From contig NC_084828.1 in assembly GCF_033115175.1 (NCBI RefSeq), forward strand, positions 31,494,388-31,558,387: a DNA stretch of 64,000 nucleotides. The letters run 5' to 3'. Made by a program: the position numbers and the translations under genes. The notes beneath the pieces were generated by a model. That model made no database searches. It was not told the DNA's origin and saw nothing but the letters and a program-made list of their open reading frames with translations. The stretch comes from Lepus europaeus (Eukaryota > Chordata > Mammalia > Lagomorpha > Leporidae). Shown in pieces: positions 24,964-36,639 of the stretch. Each line of letters opens with the position of its first letter. The first letter of the stretch is position 1.

Positions 24964-25268
24964 CAGCAGGTGTTTGCTGTAGTAGTTAAGATGCTACTTG
25001 GTACACTCACATCCCATATCAGAATTCTTGGGTTTAAGTTCCAGCTCTGCTCCCAATTCCAGCTCTCAGCTAAAACACATCCTGAGATATGGTGGAGATG
25101 GCTCAAGTAGTTGGGTCTCTGCTACTGGCATGAGAAAGCTGGTTTGGGTTCCTTGCTCATGGTTTCAGTCTGGCCCAGCTTGACCCCTTGCAGATATTTG
25201 GGGAGTGAACATGTGGATGTGAAAGCCTTCTCTGCTTATTATCTGTCTCTCTTTCAAGTAAAACAAAC
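24964..25268 (+). mobile_element. C-repeat SINE, old, sense
   Basis: AGCAGGTGTTTGCTGTAGTA, a B-box-like GGGTTTAAGTTCCAGCTC, ATTTGGGGAGTGAACATGTG and a CTTTCAAGTAAAACAAAC tail mark an old sense copy. Confidence 0.83.
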
Positions 25269-26619
25269 AAAAACTGGAGAAAAATATCCCTTACTTAGGG
25301 TCTTATGAGAGGTATAAAAAATAAACTCCATAAAAATTGACTAAAATGTTTCACTTTCCAACTAGTTTTTTTTTTTTTTCATTACAGAGAGCTTCAAAGA
25401 ATATAAATTGCCACAGGGAAATGATAGGTTAAAACATTTTCTTTAAAACGTTCTGTTTTAGTTTCAACAAATAGCTAGTAATCTTTAGTAAGGAACAAAA
25501 CTGAAGAACAAGGGTCATTTACTAACTGCTATGTTTGATTTACAGTCCAGTAGTTGCAAAGAATTAGTGTTGCGTTTCTATTTCAATAGCTCACCGCATA
25601 CAAGGCATGCTATCATCATGAGCACCCACTTAAATCAGATCCTTGCTGAAGTGTAAAAGGGAAAATGCTTTGATAGGACAGTGTGATCTAAGTCTCCAGT
25701 CTCTTCTTTCAGAGGAAGGAACACAACCTACAAATGAGACATAATACCTTATTATTTATTTGTTTTCATTTTACTTTTTAAAAGAGCCCTTTCCACTTTG
25801 TATGCACTTTGAATTTTGAAGCTCAATATTTGCCTTGTGGACAATTGTAATCATATATGCTCAGACTTAATCTTGTGTCACAACAGATAAACCTCATTCT
25901 CTGAAGCAGAAAAACTGTAAGACAATCTTGAATTTGTTAGTAACTGAAGTGTTCTCTGTAATGCAACACCCGAGAATGGACTGAGTGAACACTTGGAGGT
26001 TTCATTTAAGGGTACACTTGTGTTTAATTGAAGATTATAATGACTGCAATGATCATTCTCACTTTGATCCCAAATTAAACCTTAAAGTGGACAGAATTAT
26101 AGGTACAATCCCAAATCAACTCTAAGGCATAAATGATATATTATTTTAATAGGTATAAAGAGATGTGACCTGGTACCATGTCCATCTGAAATGCTTACCC
26201 ATAATCTCTCTTTCATCCCATGAAAAAGATGAAAATAAATAAAACATAGTTCACAATGAAGCCTGTCTTGATACACTGAGGTGTTGAGTGAACAAGTTCA
26301 TTTAATAAGTGTCATATCTGCTCCTATATCTTCTCTTGTACTGTACTTAGTTGTTCCTTTGTGCCCCTTTTCATGTAATTTAACTTAAATTCATTAGGTT
26401 AGGTTGCATGTAATGGCAGATTTAAAAATAGCAAATGTCCAGTCATATAAACATACAAAAGAAAGAAATAAAACACATTAGAACATAGTTAAAAACATAC
26501 CTACACACAAAAACATGGAGATTGTTCTGGTGATCCCATTAAAAACTTAGAAAATACCCAGATGTTGCTGCCTAATAGCGAACTTAATTTGAGTATTTCT
26601 CGTCCTTAACATAACTTGG
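25269..26619. other. Unassigned AT-rich interval
   Basis: No open frame of note, no repeat recognised and no splice-like coding blocks found by eye. Confidence 0.5.
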
Positions 26620-26790
26620 AGAATGAGTAATTGCCGGAGTGTGAATGCATCCCCACAATTCATATACTGGATGTTTGATTCCCAATGCAGGGATGTTGGG
26701 CATAATTGAGAGGTGTTTGGGTCATGGGATGGAAGCATGTATGAGTGGATTGTCACAGCACAGAGGCAACTATTGCAAGAGTAGACTTTT
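26620..26790 (+). repeat. MaLR-type LTR fragment
   Basis: TGCATCCCCACAATTCATAT and GAGGTGTTTGGGTCATGGGA fit the 5' part of an MLT1/MST LTR of the ERVL-MaLR group. It is cut by the SINE to its right. An ancient fossil. Confidence 0.5.
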
Positions 26791-26794
26791 CTTT

Positions 26795-26819
26795 TTAAAG
26801 ATTTATTTATTTATTTGAG

Positions 26820-26868
<49 letters not shown>

Positions 26869-27465
26869 GTCTTCCATCTGCTGGTTCACTCCCCAGATGA
26901 TCACAATGGCCAGAGCTGGGCTGATCCATAGCCAGGAACCAGGAACTTTTTGGTTTTCCCATGTGAGTGCTGGGGCCCAAGGACTTGGGCCATCTTCTAC
27001 TGCTTTCCCAGGCCATAGCAGAGAATTGGACTGGAAGGGGAGCAGCTGGAATATGATCTAGCGGCTGGCACCGTGGCTTAACAGGCTCATCCTCCGCCTT
27101 GCGGCGCCGGCACACCGAGTTCTAGTCCCGGTCGGGGCGCCGGATTCTATCCCGGTTGCCCCTCTTCCAGGCCAGCTCTCTGCTATGGCCCGGGAAGGCA
27201 GTGGAGGATAGCCCAAGTGCTTGGGCCCTGCACCCCATGGGAGACCAGGAGAAGTACCTGGCTCCTGGCTTCGGATCAGCGAGATGCACCGGCCATTGGA
27301 GGGTGAACCAAAGGCAAAAAGGAAGACCTTTCTCTCTGTCTCTCTCTCTCTCTCTCACTATCCACTCTGCCTGTCAAAAAAAAAAAAAAAAAATGATCTA
27401 GCACCCATACAGGATGCCAACACTGCAGCCGGCAGCTTTACCCATTACACCACAGTATCAGCCCC
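26795..27465 (-). mobile_element. C-repeat SINE, older, antisense, split by a young SINE
   Basis: The left part (26795-27062) holds the T-rich end, a (GA)n run at 26822-26866 and the body. The right part (27393-27465) holds the head complement ending CACCACAGTATCAGCCCC. The young SINE between them is bordered by ATGATCTAGC on both sides. Confidence 0.92.
27063..27392 (+). mobile_element. C-repeat SINE, young, nested in an older SINE
   Basis: Full-length sense copy: GGCTGGCACCGTGGCTTAAC head, GTTCTAGTCCCGGTCGGGGC, TCTCTCTCTC, CTGCCTGTC and A-tail. The target duplication ATGATCTAGC is at 27053-27062 and 27393-27402, a direct record of SINE-into-SINE insertion. Confidence 0.95.
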
Positions 27466-28740
27466 TGTGAATTTCTTTAATTCATGCATTTCCTTCTGAT
27501 TACTTCTGAGTAACCCTACAATTAGTTTTTTGAATTCCATTTCCAGCATTTCATCAATCTCTTCATCTTTACATTCTAGTATTTAAGTGCTGTTGTGTTA
27601 CTTCTGGGCTGTCATGTTGTCTTCCTTATTCTTGTTTCTTGAAGTTCTGTATTTATTTTTAGGCATTTTTGGAGATACTTTTTTGTTGTTGTTTCCGCTA
27701 ATGGCTTTTATCTTTCGACTATGTCTCTGTGGCTTAGTGGAGTGTCTGCTGTTTCAGTGAACTTGCGTGTTCACATGTGTGCTAGGTGTGGCCAGGGAGC
27801 TCTGTTCAGTGCTGCAGGGTGAGCGGAGTGTCCAAGGTGACACCCAAGTCGGACATGGTAAATTTCCTCTTTTTTTATTAGAAGAGAGGGTTTGATCAGC
27901 TCTGTTGGCATAATGTTATGCTCATCTCCTCTCCAAGGTGATCAATGCCCATGTGCTAGTCTCCGTGGGTGCAATATCCATGCATACTGCCACAAGATCC
28001 ACACAGAGGATCTGTGCAGTCCTCAGTGTGACTCAGATCCTGCAGCAATGCCCCTTCCCAGGGAATCAGCCCCGAGTGTGTGGAGCTACCCACAGTGACT
28101 GCTCAGAGACGTAGCCATACCCCATGCCCTCCCACACAGCCAGTGTTTCCAATAGTCCCAGCACACACTGTTCCCACAGTCGTGGGCACCAAGGAGCCAC
28201 TCTTCTCTGTCCCATCCATAGAGAGGCAGAGATGCTTCCAGAACCAGCCACCTATGGATACTTTGCCCAGGCAGTCTAAGCCCAGAGCCTGTGATGTTCT
28301 GGGAGGCTGGGGGCACCTTACAGTCCTATGCTGGCTCTCAGCCCCTTTTCAGTTCTCCCAACCAGACTCATGAGTTTCCTCTCAGCTGGTTGCTGGGCGA
28401 GAGGACACAAGCTGACATAGATGTTATGTGTGTCCAAAATGGCGCTCGCCCTCTCTTAGCTAGTTACAGAATGCTGTTGTCAGGTGGTCGCGGAGAGAGA
28501 AACCTGCCCATTTTTTCCCTCTAGGTTGGCAAGTACACTGTTCTCTACAGGGCTTCAAGCCAGAGTCACGCTAGCCTCTCACCGCAGCTCTATTGCCACT
28601 GGCTTGGGCTACTGCAGCCTGGTCTCACCTCATTCTCCAAAACTGGTGCTGAGGATCTGGCTGCTGGGTCCTGTGTTGTGTCTGTATTCCTGTGGTGCAT
28701 CCACGCCCTCCAGGTAGATCCACAGCTTCCAACTGGAGGG
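27466..28740 (-). mobile_element. L1 5' part (ORF1 start and 5'UTR), antisense
   Basis: Reading the minus strand from about 27600 down gives EIDEMLEMEFKKLIV then SNQKEMHELKK, an L1 ORF1 coiled-coil opening. Rightward (27.7-28.74 kb) is GC-richer 5'UTR-like sequence with no long frame. It differs from the 48-kb L1 5'UTR, so it belongs to another, older L1 lineage. It is truncated at the left by the SINE pair. Confidence 0.7.
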
Positions 28741-29001
28741 AAGATAAATGCTATACATATTCTCAAATATGTATAGTATAAAATATATGAAATGTGTTCA
28801 CTTTATATAAATAATTTTTTTTAAATTTTAAAAATGTTTAGAAATGAATTTTCTATGTAAAAGATAAAACATATATTATGGTCCATACACCCAAAATGTC
28901 CTCCTGCATAGAAGTGTGACTTGAATTCTCACCAGTAGGAGCTGACAGACCACATTTCCATTCACTGACCAAAATTAGATTCATTTTAATTAATTAATTA
29001 A
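28741..29001. other. Unassigned AT-rich interval
   Basis: Nothing was recognised. It ends in (TTAA)n next to a SINE. Confidence 0.5.
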
Positions 29002-29312
29002 TTTAAAATTTATTTATTTAAAAACCAGAGTGGTAGAAAGAGAGAGGGAGAGACAAAGCTGTTTGTTCACTCCCTAAATGGCTGCAACAGCTGGGGTTGG
29101 ACCAGGACAAAAGGAGGAGCTTGGAAATATTTCTGGGTCTCCCAAGAGGGTGGCAGGGCCAAAGTACTTGGTCCATCTTCTGCTGTTTTCCCAGGCATAT
29201 TAGCGGGAAATTGGATAGGAGAGAGTTGCCAGGACTCAAATAGGTACTCCAATATGGGAAGCCAGTGTCTCAACTGGTGGCTTAACCCACTGTGCCACAA
29301 CACTAGCCCCAG
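29002..29312 (-). mobile_element. C-repeat SINE, older, antisense
   Basis: TTTATTTATTTAAAAACCAG, GTTTGTTCACTCCCTAAATG, body, and CACTGTGCCACAACACTAGC head complement. Confidence 0.87.
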
Positions 29313-29627
29313 ATTTTCACTTGTTAGTGTAGGTGGGGGTGAGAAATTCTAGTTATTGTTCATTGTGTGCTGGGTGGCAGAGGGAGGCTGGAAATGGGTG
29401 TATGTTTTACAAACACCATTCAAGATCAGATTTATTGGATTGGCTTTGAGGGATCAGAAGTCTTTAATTTTTTGTCTTTTCAGGGTTTTATTTTACCAAT
29501 GATGAGCTACATAACTTCATAGAAAATACAATGTAAGTAGTTTACATATTTACCATAGTGTAACTGTAACTATGAATCAATTCTCAGTTGTTTCAAAATA
29601 ATTTTATGTGGATGCTTGTGCCAATTT

Positions 29628-29960
29628 GTTTTTTTTTAAAGTTTAATTATTTGAAAGGCAAAGTTACAACAAGGCAGAGGCAGAGAGAGACAGAGAAAAG
29701 TCTTCCATCTGTTGGTTCACTCCCCAAATACCTGCAACAACCAGAGCTGAGCTGATACAAAGCCAGGAGCCTGGAGCTTCTTCTGGGTCTCCTACACGGG
29801 TGCAGGGGCCCAGGGACTTGGGCCATCTTCTGCTGCTTTCCCTGGGTATATTAGCAGGGATCTGGATTGGAAGTGGAGCAGCTGGGACTCGAACTGGTGC
29901 CCATATAGATGCCAGCACTGCAGGTGGCAGCTTTACCCTCTACGCCACAGTGCTGGCCCT
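29628..29960 (-). mobile_element. C-repeat SINE, antisense
   Basis: T-run, ATTTGAAAGGCAAAGTTACA, CATCTGTTGGTTCACTCCCC, body, and head complement CGCCACAGTGCTGGCCC. Confidence 0.9.
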
Positions 29961-30485
29961 ACTTGTGCCAATTTCTAAGCTATTTGCTCTCAGCTCCAAG
30001 CTACCCTTCTACAATTTTCTTTGTGACACTGAAGCTGGGACTTCACCAAGTTGATTTCTGCCCTACCCAATGACTTCCTGTGAGGCTTTGCCCATAGGAG
30101 TTACCAAGGGGAGACTAAGCCCCAAGGAGAAAGAAGGGACTTATGACTTGCTATTTGTTCCCTGTTGACTTCTGGCCTGCTTCCGGGTCCTGTGAGCATA
30201 ATTGTGTCATGGTTTCTTCACCCTAGCTCAGCAGTTCTTCTGTACACAGCAGCAGCTGATGTCATTGGCAGTTTGTTTTACATTTGGAGTAAGCATCATT
30301 GAGCCACCTTTACAATTCCCAGCATCAGCAACAGTGTCCTGGGATCTGAGCTGTGTGTTCCAGACTCTGGCAGCCCCTCTTCTGAGCTCAGTGACACTAC
30401 AATCCATTGAGCAACTGAGCCAGCACCCCCTCCTCAAAGGCCTGAGTATCATGAATCTTAGCTCTGTGGAACCCCTTCTCTACAT
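29961..30485. other. Unassigned interval, possibly an old repeat
   Basis: A moderately GC-rich stretch (CAACAGTGTCCTGGGATCTG, ATCCATTGAGCAACTGAGCC) reads like an interspersed repeat but could not be placed in a family. Overlapping 95- and 74-codon frames on opposite strands show no domain. Confidence 0.4.
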
Positions 30486-30527
30486 TTAAAAAAATTTATT
30501 TATTTGTAAGGCAGAATGGTAGAGAAA

Positions 30528-30584
<57 letters not shown>

Positions 30585-30838
30585 TCTTCCATTTTCTGGT
30601 TCACTCCCCAAATAGGCACAGCAGCCAGGGCTGGGCCAGGCCAAACCAGGAACTCCATCCAGGTCTCCCAAGTGGGTAGCAGGGGCCCAAGCATTTGCAC
30701 CAACAATTTCTGCTTTCCTGGACAGGTTAACAAAAAGCTAGATTGGAAGTGGAGCATCAAGGACTCGAACCAGCACTCGGATATGGGATATCAATGTGGC
30801 AAGAAGTGGCTTAGCCTGCTGGAATCACAGTGCCAGCT
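30486..30838 (-). mobile_element. C-repeat SINE, antisense, with long (GA)n
   Basis: AAAAATTTATTTATTTGTAA, (GA)n at about 30535-30578, CATTTTCTGGTTCACTCCCC, body and a diverged head complement. Confidence 0.88.
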
Positions 30839-31377
30839 CTGCGCTTCTCTAAATTTTAAGATCATAATTTCCCTGTTATCTTTTAACCCAGAAAGTATCC
30901 GATTCCTATAGCTGTTGTCTCCAAGAGATGCTAGTGCCCTCTTTTTATTCTTTCAGTTACAAGTCATTTGTGCGATTAGCTCAGAGCTCTATTTATTCAA
31001 CTGTTATCATCTGAAACTAAACCCTAACAGATTTCCTCAGTTATCAATCATTTTGGATGTAATTTTCCTGGATTTGAAGAAAGAAATGTCACAAAAAATT
31101 TTTTAAATTGACTTCTTTTCTGTCATATAAAAGTAGAGAGTATGGCATCCAGTGCATTTATGTCTAAAGTAACCTTTTTGGAACATTTTAATTTCATTTT
31201 AGCTAAGTTTGGGATGTAGATAATCATATTAACTGCAAATATTTAGTTTTATTTTCTTCCCTATCAATCATTTTGCACTTATTTCCTCAAGTCCAATATC
31301 ACCAATGCAATGTTGCCTAGAAATGGTGAAGAGTTAGCATAGTCATCTCATACTTGATTTTACAGAGAATGTTTTTA
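30839..31377. other. Unassigned AT-rich interval
   Basis: Nothing was recognised. Confidence 0.5.
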
Positions 31378-31391
31378 AAGTTTCACTCTTA

Positions 31392-31609
31392 TGTGGGTGC
31401 AAACTGTTGAAATCTTTACTTAATATATGCTAAACTGATCTTCTGTATATAAAGAGAATTAAAAATGAATCTTGATGTGAATGGAAGGGGAGAGGGAGCG
31501 GGAAAGGGGAGGGTTGCAGGTGGGAGGGAAGTCATGGCAGGGGGAAGCCATTGTAGTCCATAAGCTGTATTTGGAAATTTATATTCATTAAATAAAAGTT
31601 CAAAAAAAA
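31392..31609 (+). mobile_element. Very short L1 3' fragment with clean target duplication
   Basis: Only the last 218 bases of an L1 (from TGTGGGTGCAAACTGTTGAA, B type) with the G-rich tract and A-tail. AAGTTTCACTCTTA is repeated at 31378-31391 and 31610-31623. Confidence 0.94.
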
Positions 31610-31623
31610 AAGTTTCACTCTTA

Positions 31624-32999
31624 ACTATTGATTGCTGTAGTCTTTTGAGTAATAACTTTCGTATCTATCAGAATTTTCTGCATGGAATAGAAATCACATT
31701 AGATAGTGATAGATAGATAGATAGATAATAGGCACTTGAAAAATCTTTGTATGGGCTGGAGTTGGGAGTGAAGTCTCAGCATCACCGATGCACAGGTGCC
31801 ATTAGGGGCCGGATCAGTGCCTCGCAGCTCCTGCTATGGATGCTGTCAAGGCTGCAGTTGCCTCATACCACAAATCTGGTACCAAGACAGGATGGCAGTG
31901 AATAACAAATAAACAAATTCTGTTGCTTCTTGCTTGTTAGCCACTTCTGCCAAGGCAAGATGACTCCTGCTCTCAAATCACTAGCGGTCTGGCAAAAGCC
32001 ACTGTCCTAATTTTGACAGATATAAGTTTAATATGAAGATTCTTAAACTTAATGTAAATTTAATAATATAACTCAAAAGGAAAAAAAATACTGAAAACCT
32101 AAGTTATGGAAGGAGCGATTGTAGGCAGAAGTGACTATTGGTAGGTCTAGGTGAATAACAAAGAGGCTGACATTTAGAAGCTTTGAAGAAGGAACGTGTG
32201 GAGGTGTGGCCTGCATCTGGGTAGGTGGAGCTGGGGCCTGGTTGCTCTGAGAAGGAGGAATGAGGCTATTTCATAAGTTTTGGGGAAGGGGTTGTGGATC
32301 TAAACCAGATTTAACTGCACTTGAAGATAGGAAGTGCCTCAGCCAAGGCTGAAAATATTATCAGAGTAGGAAAGAGTTAATACAGCTGGTCTGATGTTGC
32401 TCTTTGGAGGGTTTATTTGTGAGGGTGGTCCTTGCCCAGCACCTGAATGCTTGACCTTGGGATTTTTCCTATGTCATCAAATAATAAGGCTGTTTTGTGT
32501 GCCTTTGGCCACTGAGCCCTGCTGTAGCAGCTTGCCTGGATGGTATAAACTGTGATTTGTGGTGAATTGCTACTTCCTTCTGGATGACTGGCACTTGAGT
32601 AATATGGTTGATTGTGTAGGAGGAAAGTACCAATGTGGTCAGCCTCTAATACAAACCCTAGACTCCAGGTAAGTGGGTCTCCTTGGGCAAAATCACAAAA
32701 CATGCATCATGGCATTTGCTGCTAGAACTAGGAACATATTCCATGAAGTCTTCTCAAACTGCCACCTAGGCAGGAGAACTTTGCAAGCTTTTGCCTGGAC
32801 TCTTCTAGATGTTTGTGTGTCTTTTTCTTTTGGTCCTCAATCACCTGCATTCTATTTTTATTTTCATTTTTATGTCTTAGAATTTTTCCCAAGTGTGGGG
32901 AGTGATGGTATGCATCTTAAAACTTTCATGGTTGGATCCCTATTCAGGCTATCTTTTCTGTCATCTTCTGTCAAGCTAATGAATCCTAAACATCAATTT
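31624..32999. other. Unassigned interval
   Basis: It contains (GATA)n at about 31706-31727. A 96-codon minus-strand frame at 32413-32703 has no recognised domain. It may hold an ancient repeat. Confidence 0.45.
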
Positions 33000-33960
33000 T
33001 TTTTTCTTTATCTGAGGTATAATTTGTCCTCAATAAAATTATTCAATTTTAAGTGTACAATTCAAGTTTTGGAAAATACACATAGTGCAGTTCCTGCAGA
33101 AATCATCAAGTAGAACATTCAGTATTCCTAACAGAATTCCCTGTGCTCCATTCCTAACTCATTCCATCCCTAATATCACATGTTAGTTTGTATATCATTA
33201 TATTTCGTTCTTTCTGTAAGTCCATATAAGTGAAATTATACAGTACGCAGATTTGGTGACTTAGCATTCACTTAGCACAGTGATTCTGAGACTCATTGGT
33301 GTTGTATTTAAAAATAGCTTCTTTGTATTGCTGAATATCATTCCTTTGGATATAACATAATTTTAGCCACTATCCAGTTGGTGGGTCTTTGAGTAAGTTC
33401 CATATTTGGCTATTATGAATAAAGTCGCTATAAGTATGATTTGTTTATAAGCATTTGTAAGGAAATAAATGCTTATTTTTCTTGGCTAAATGTATAGGAA
33501 TAGGCATGCTGTGTCATATGTTAGGTTTTAGATTAGCTTTATCATAGTTCAGCTGCTTTCCAAACCATGGCACAATTTTGCATTCCTATCAGCAATATCT
33601 AAGCCATGGAGTTACTCCAAATCCTCTCTATTACCTGGTATTGTCAGTTCCATGAGCAGTAACTGTTTAAGAGGATATGTAATAGCACTAGACTATGGCT
33701 TTAATTTGCATCTCTCCAATATTTATACTTATTGGCATTCATGTACCTTTAGTGAGGTAAGTATTCAAACTATAAAGCAAAGATCGACAAATCCAACAAA
33801 ATAAATATTTGGATTTTCAAAAGACAGTGTGAAGAAAAATTAAAAAGGAAAAATTTCAAAATAAATATCTCACAAAATATTTGTATTTAGAATATGTAAA
33901 CACTTTAGACAGCTCAATAAAAATACAATCCTATAAAAAAGGAGGTAAAATATTTGAGCA
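33000..33960 (-). mobile_element. Very old L1 3' region, antisense, with a reversed end piece
   Basis: TTTATCTGAGGTATAATTTG and TCAATTTTAAGTGTACAATT (old L1M-like 3'UTR) are followed by TTTGGCTATTATGAATAAAG, AACCATGGCACAATTTTGCA and CTTTAATTTGCATCTCTCCA (ORF2 C-terminal region, antisense). The last part (about 33850-33930) reads in the opposite direction. Strong decay indicates a pre-lagomorph age. Confidence 0.65.
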
Positions 33961-34021
33961 CATATTTTTCTGCTTTTCATTTAAAAATGCACCTCTCATA
34001 TATCATTTATGATTTCTGCCT

Positions 34022-34362
34022 TTAAAAAAGAGATTTATTTATTTTGAAGAGTTACAGAGAGAGGGGGACACACACACACACACAGAGACACACACACAGA
34101 GGTAGACAGATCTTCCATCTGTTGGTCCATTCCCCAGATGGCCGCTGAGGCTGGGCCAGACATAAGTCAGGAGGCAGGAGCTTCATCTGGGTCTCCCATG
34201 TGGATTCAGGGGTCCAAACCAGGCCATCTCCTGCTGCTTTACACAGGCCATTAGCAGGGAACTGGATTGGAAGTGGACTAGCCAGTACACAAACTGGCAC
34301 CCCTATGGGATGCTGATATCACAGGCCATGTCTACCTTCTACACCAAAATGCCAGCTCCCAA
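34022..34362 (-). mobile_element. C-repeat SINE, antisense, with CA repeat
   Basis: AAAAGAGATTTATTTATTTT, (CA)n at about 34070-34083, CATCTGTTGGTCCATTCCCC, body and diverged head complement CACCAAAATGCCAGCTCCC. Confidence 0.87.
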
Positions 34363-34365
34363 TTT

Positions 34366-34720
34366 TTGCCTTTTGATCGGTTTAATCCATTTATATTTAA
34401 TGTAATTAAATACAGTGTTCTATTTCGATTTGTCATTTGACTTTATTTTTTTTATTTATCTAATTTACTTTTTGTGTGTTTGCTTGCTTTGCTCTTCTTT
34501 TTCTATTTTCCTTTTTCTACTAAGCAATTTTTAAATTCCATTTTAATTCTTCCTTTAGTTCCTAATCATGAACATATTGTTTTGTACTTTTAAAAGTTGT
34601 TCTAGTGATTACAATGTCTTGGACATTTATTCCAATCACTTAGAGCTGGTGTTGAATTTTTCACATGAATTATGGGGAACGCACTATAGAATACTTTTGT
34701 TAACCTAAGGATACATTAAT
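34366..34720 (-). mobile_element. Probable old L1 ORF2 fragment, antisense
   Basis: TTTTGATCGGTTTAATCCAT followed by TTATATTTAATGTAATTA matches the conserved antisense L1 endonuclease-region pattern. Probably part of the old L1 at 33.0-34.0 kb. Limits are approximate. Confidence 0.5.
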
Positions 34721-35066
34721 GCTTTCCTATTTTTCTTTTTTTGTTGATTATATTGGGTTCAATCTTGTATTATAGATACACTGTAGCAACTTTAGATTCA
34801 TCATTTTCTTCTGCAGATTTTTGTTTTGCTATGGTGTTCGGTTGCCTAAAATTGAACAGGAAAGGTTGCCTACCACCCATCCTACACGGTATACAGCTAC
34901 TTATCTCTCTATCTGGGTCTTAGGTTTTCCTGTTGCTGCTCTCATTTTAGCCCATATCCCCTTTGTATTCCCATATGCCTGCCAATTCTGGCAGACAGAA
35001 GGAAATAGAGATTCAAATAATCTTCTTGGTGATTTCCTTGATTCTAGTAATTTTCAGCTGTTCTGT
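34721..35066. other. Unassigned interval
   Basis: No gene or repeat was recognised. Confidence 0.5.
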
Positions 35067-35081
35067 TTGGTTTATCCTTTT

Positions 35082-35405
35082 TTCCTCCAAAGATTTTATT
35101 TATTTATTTGAGACTTAGAATTAGAGACAGAGAGAGGGAGACACAGAAAGGTCTTCTTTCAGCTGGTTCACTCCCCAAATGGCCACAACGGCCAGAACTG
35201 AGCCTATCTGAAACCAGGAGCCAAGAGCTTCTTCCAGGTCTCCCACATGGGTACAAGGGTCCAAGCACTTGGGCCATCTTCTACTGCTTTCCCAGGCCAT
35301 TGCAGAGAGCTGGACCAGAAAAGGAGCAGCCAGGACATGTGGCACCCATATGGGATGCTGGCACCACATGTGGAGGCTTAGTGCACTACACCACAGCTGC
35401 AGCCC
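35082..35405 (-). mobile_element. C-repeat SINE, antisense
   Basis: AAGATTTTATTTATTTATTT, GA-rich block, TTTCAGCTGGTTCACTCCCC, body and a head complement ending CCACAGCTGCAGCCC. GTTTGGTTTATC occurs at about 35067 and 35406 (target duplication). Confidence 0.91.
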
Positions 35406-36639
35406 GTTTGGTTTATCTTTAACCTTGGACTCTTCAAGCTTTTTAGCCACAGTTTGCACATAGCTGGAGTATGTATTTGGCAAAGAAAAGTATCAAGCTC
35501 ACCAGACTAGGTCCACATCATGCTGTCTTTAAGGGGCAGATTTCTATCGATTCTGATTCCTTTTCCCTCAAAGCTGCCCTCTGGTTTCCTGCCATGTCAA
35601 TAATTTTACCAAGGACTTCAGTATTCTTTGCCCTGAATTTAAGTATTATTTCTTTACACAGATTCATACAGTGCCCTCTCTTTACATAATTCCTTAATTA
35701 AGCATCATTGAATATATACCTGGAAAGTATGTTAGAAAGAATATAATCACTCCACTTTGTATTGGAAGCACTAACAGTCTTAAAAGGTGAAATGAATTGT
35801 CCAGGGTCATGAGTCATTTAATGGCTTGATTTCCTGATTCAGTCCTGAAAAATCATCATGACGTTTGAACCAGGAGCACTGTATGGTTCTAATGCAATTG
35901 CACAGTGCCAAAGAAACAAAAGATACCATCCCAGCCCTCAATATGCTCAGATCCTTTTCAAGAAATATCAAAGGTATACATCAAAGCAAATTGAGAACAA
36001 CTACAAAACCAACTTAGCTTCTAGTTCAAAATGATAGCATGCTAACTAAACACAAACCGAAGAGTGATAGGGCTACAAGTTTAGGCAACAGACCTAGTGC
36101 ATATTAACCTTAAAGTCCCAGTAAAGGGGAAATTTTAATGCATCAGCAGTCTCAGGTAATATTACTGAATTTCTTCAGACTATGAGTGTGCAGTGCCAGT
36201 AAATGCATCATTCCAATGGCACTGGTAAATGTCTGAAAGCGTTCTGAAGTTTTTCCACATTGAAATTTTGGTAAATTAAATTTACCTTAAGTGCTTGGCT
36301 TTTAGTGTCTCTCTCTATTATGAGTCCTCTACAAATCTCTTTTGATGGGCTATTGGATCACATTCCCAATATGTAAGATATAAGGAATAATTTTTAGGAA
36401 ACTTGAATTTCTACTTTATCCTTCCACCTATGGATCTACAAATAGGAAAAGAATAACTTTTTAGAGCATTTTAGGATATATAATGCAAGCTTTTGTTTGT
36501 ATATAAAGAACTGAATTTTTTCTAATTATTTGTTTCATGTAGGCTACTTTTTGTAGAAAAATTATGTAGACATAGAATTAAATTTTAGTTCTAAAAAGCT
36601 GAATTGGTAAGTTGTATAAAGATTGAATACTGTCACTGA
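35406..36639. other. Unassigned interval
   Basis: No coding features or identifiable repeats were seen. Confidence 0.5.

Noticed and set aside
27100-27135. tRNA-like B-box motif (GGTTCTAGTCCCGG type) suggesting tRNA genes
   Set aside because: It is the pol III head of the C-repeat SINE; no cloverleaf with a proper acceptor stem is present.
32413-32703. 96-codon minus-strand frame
   Set aside because: No recognised domain or splice context; could be part of an unidentified old repeat, so no gene was called.
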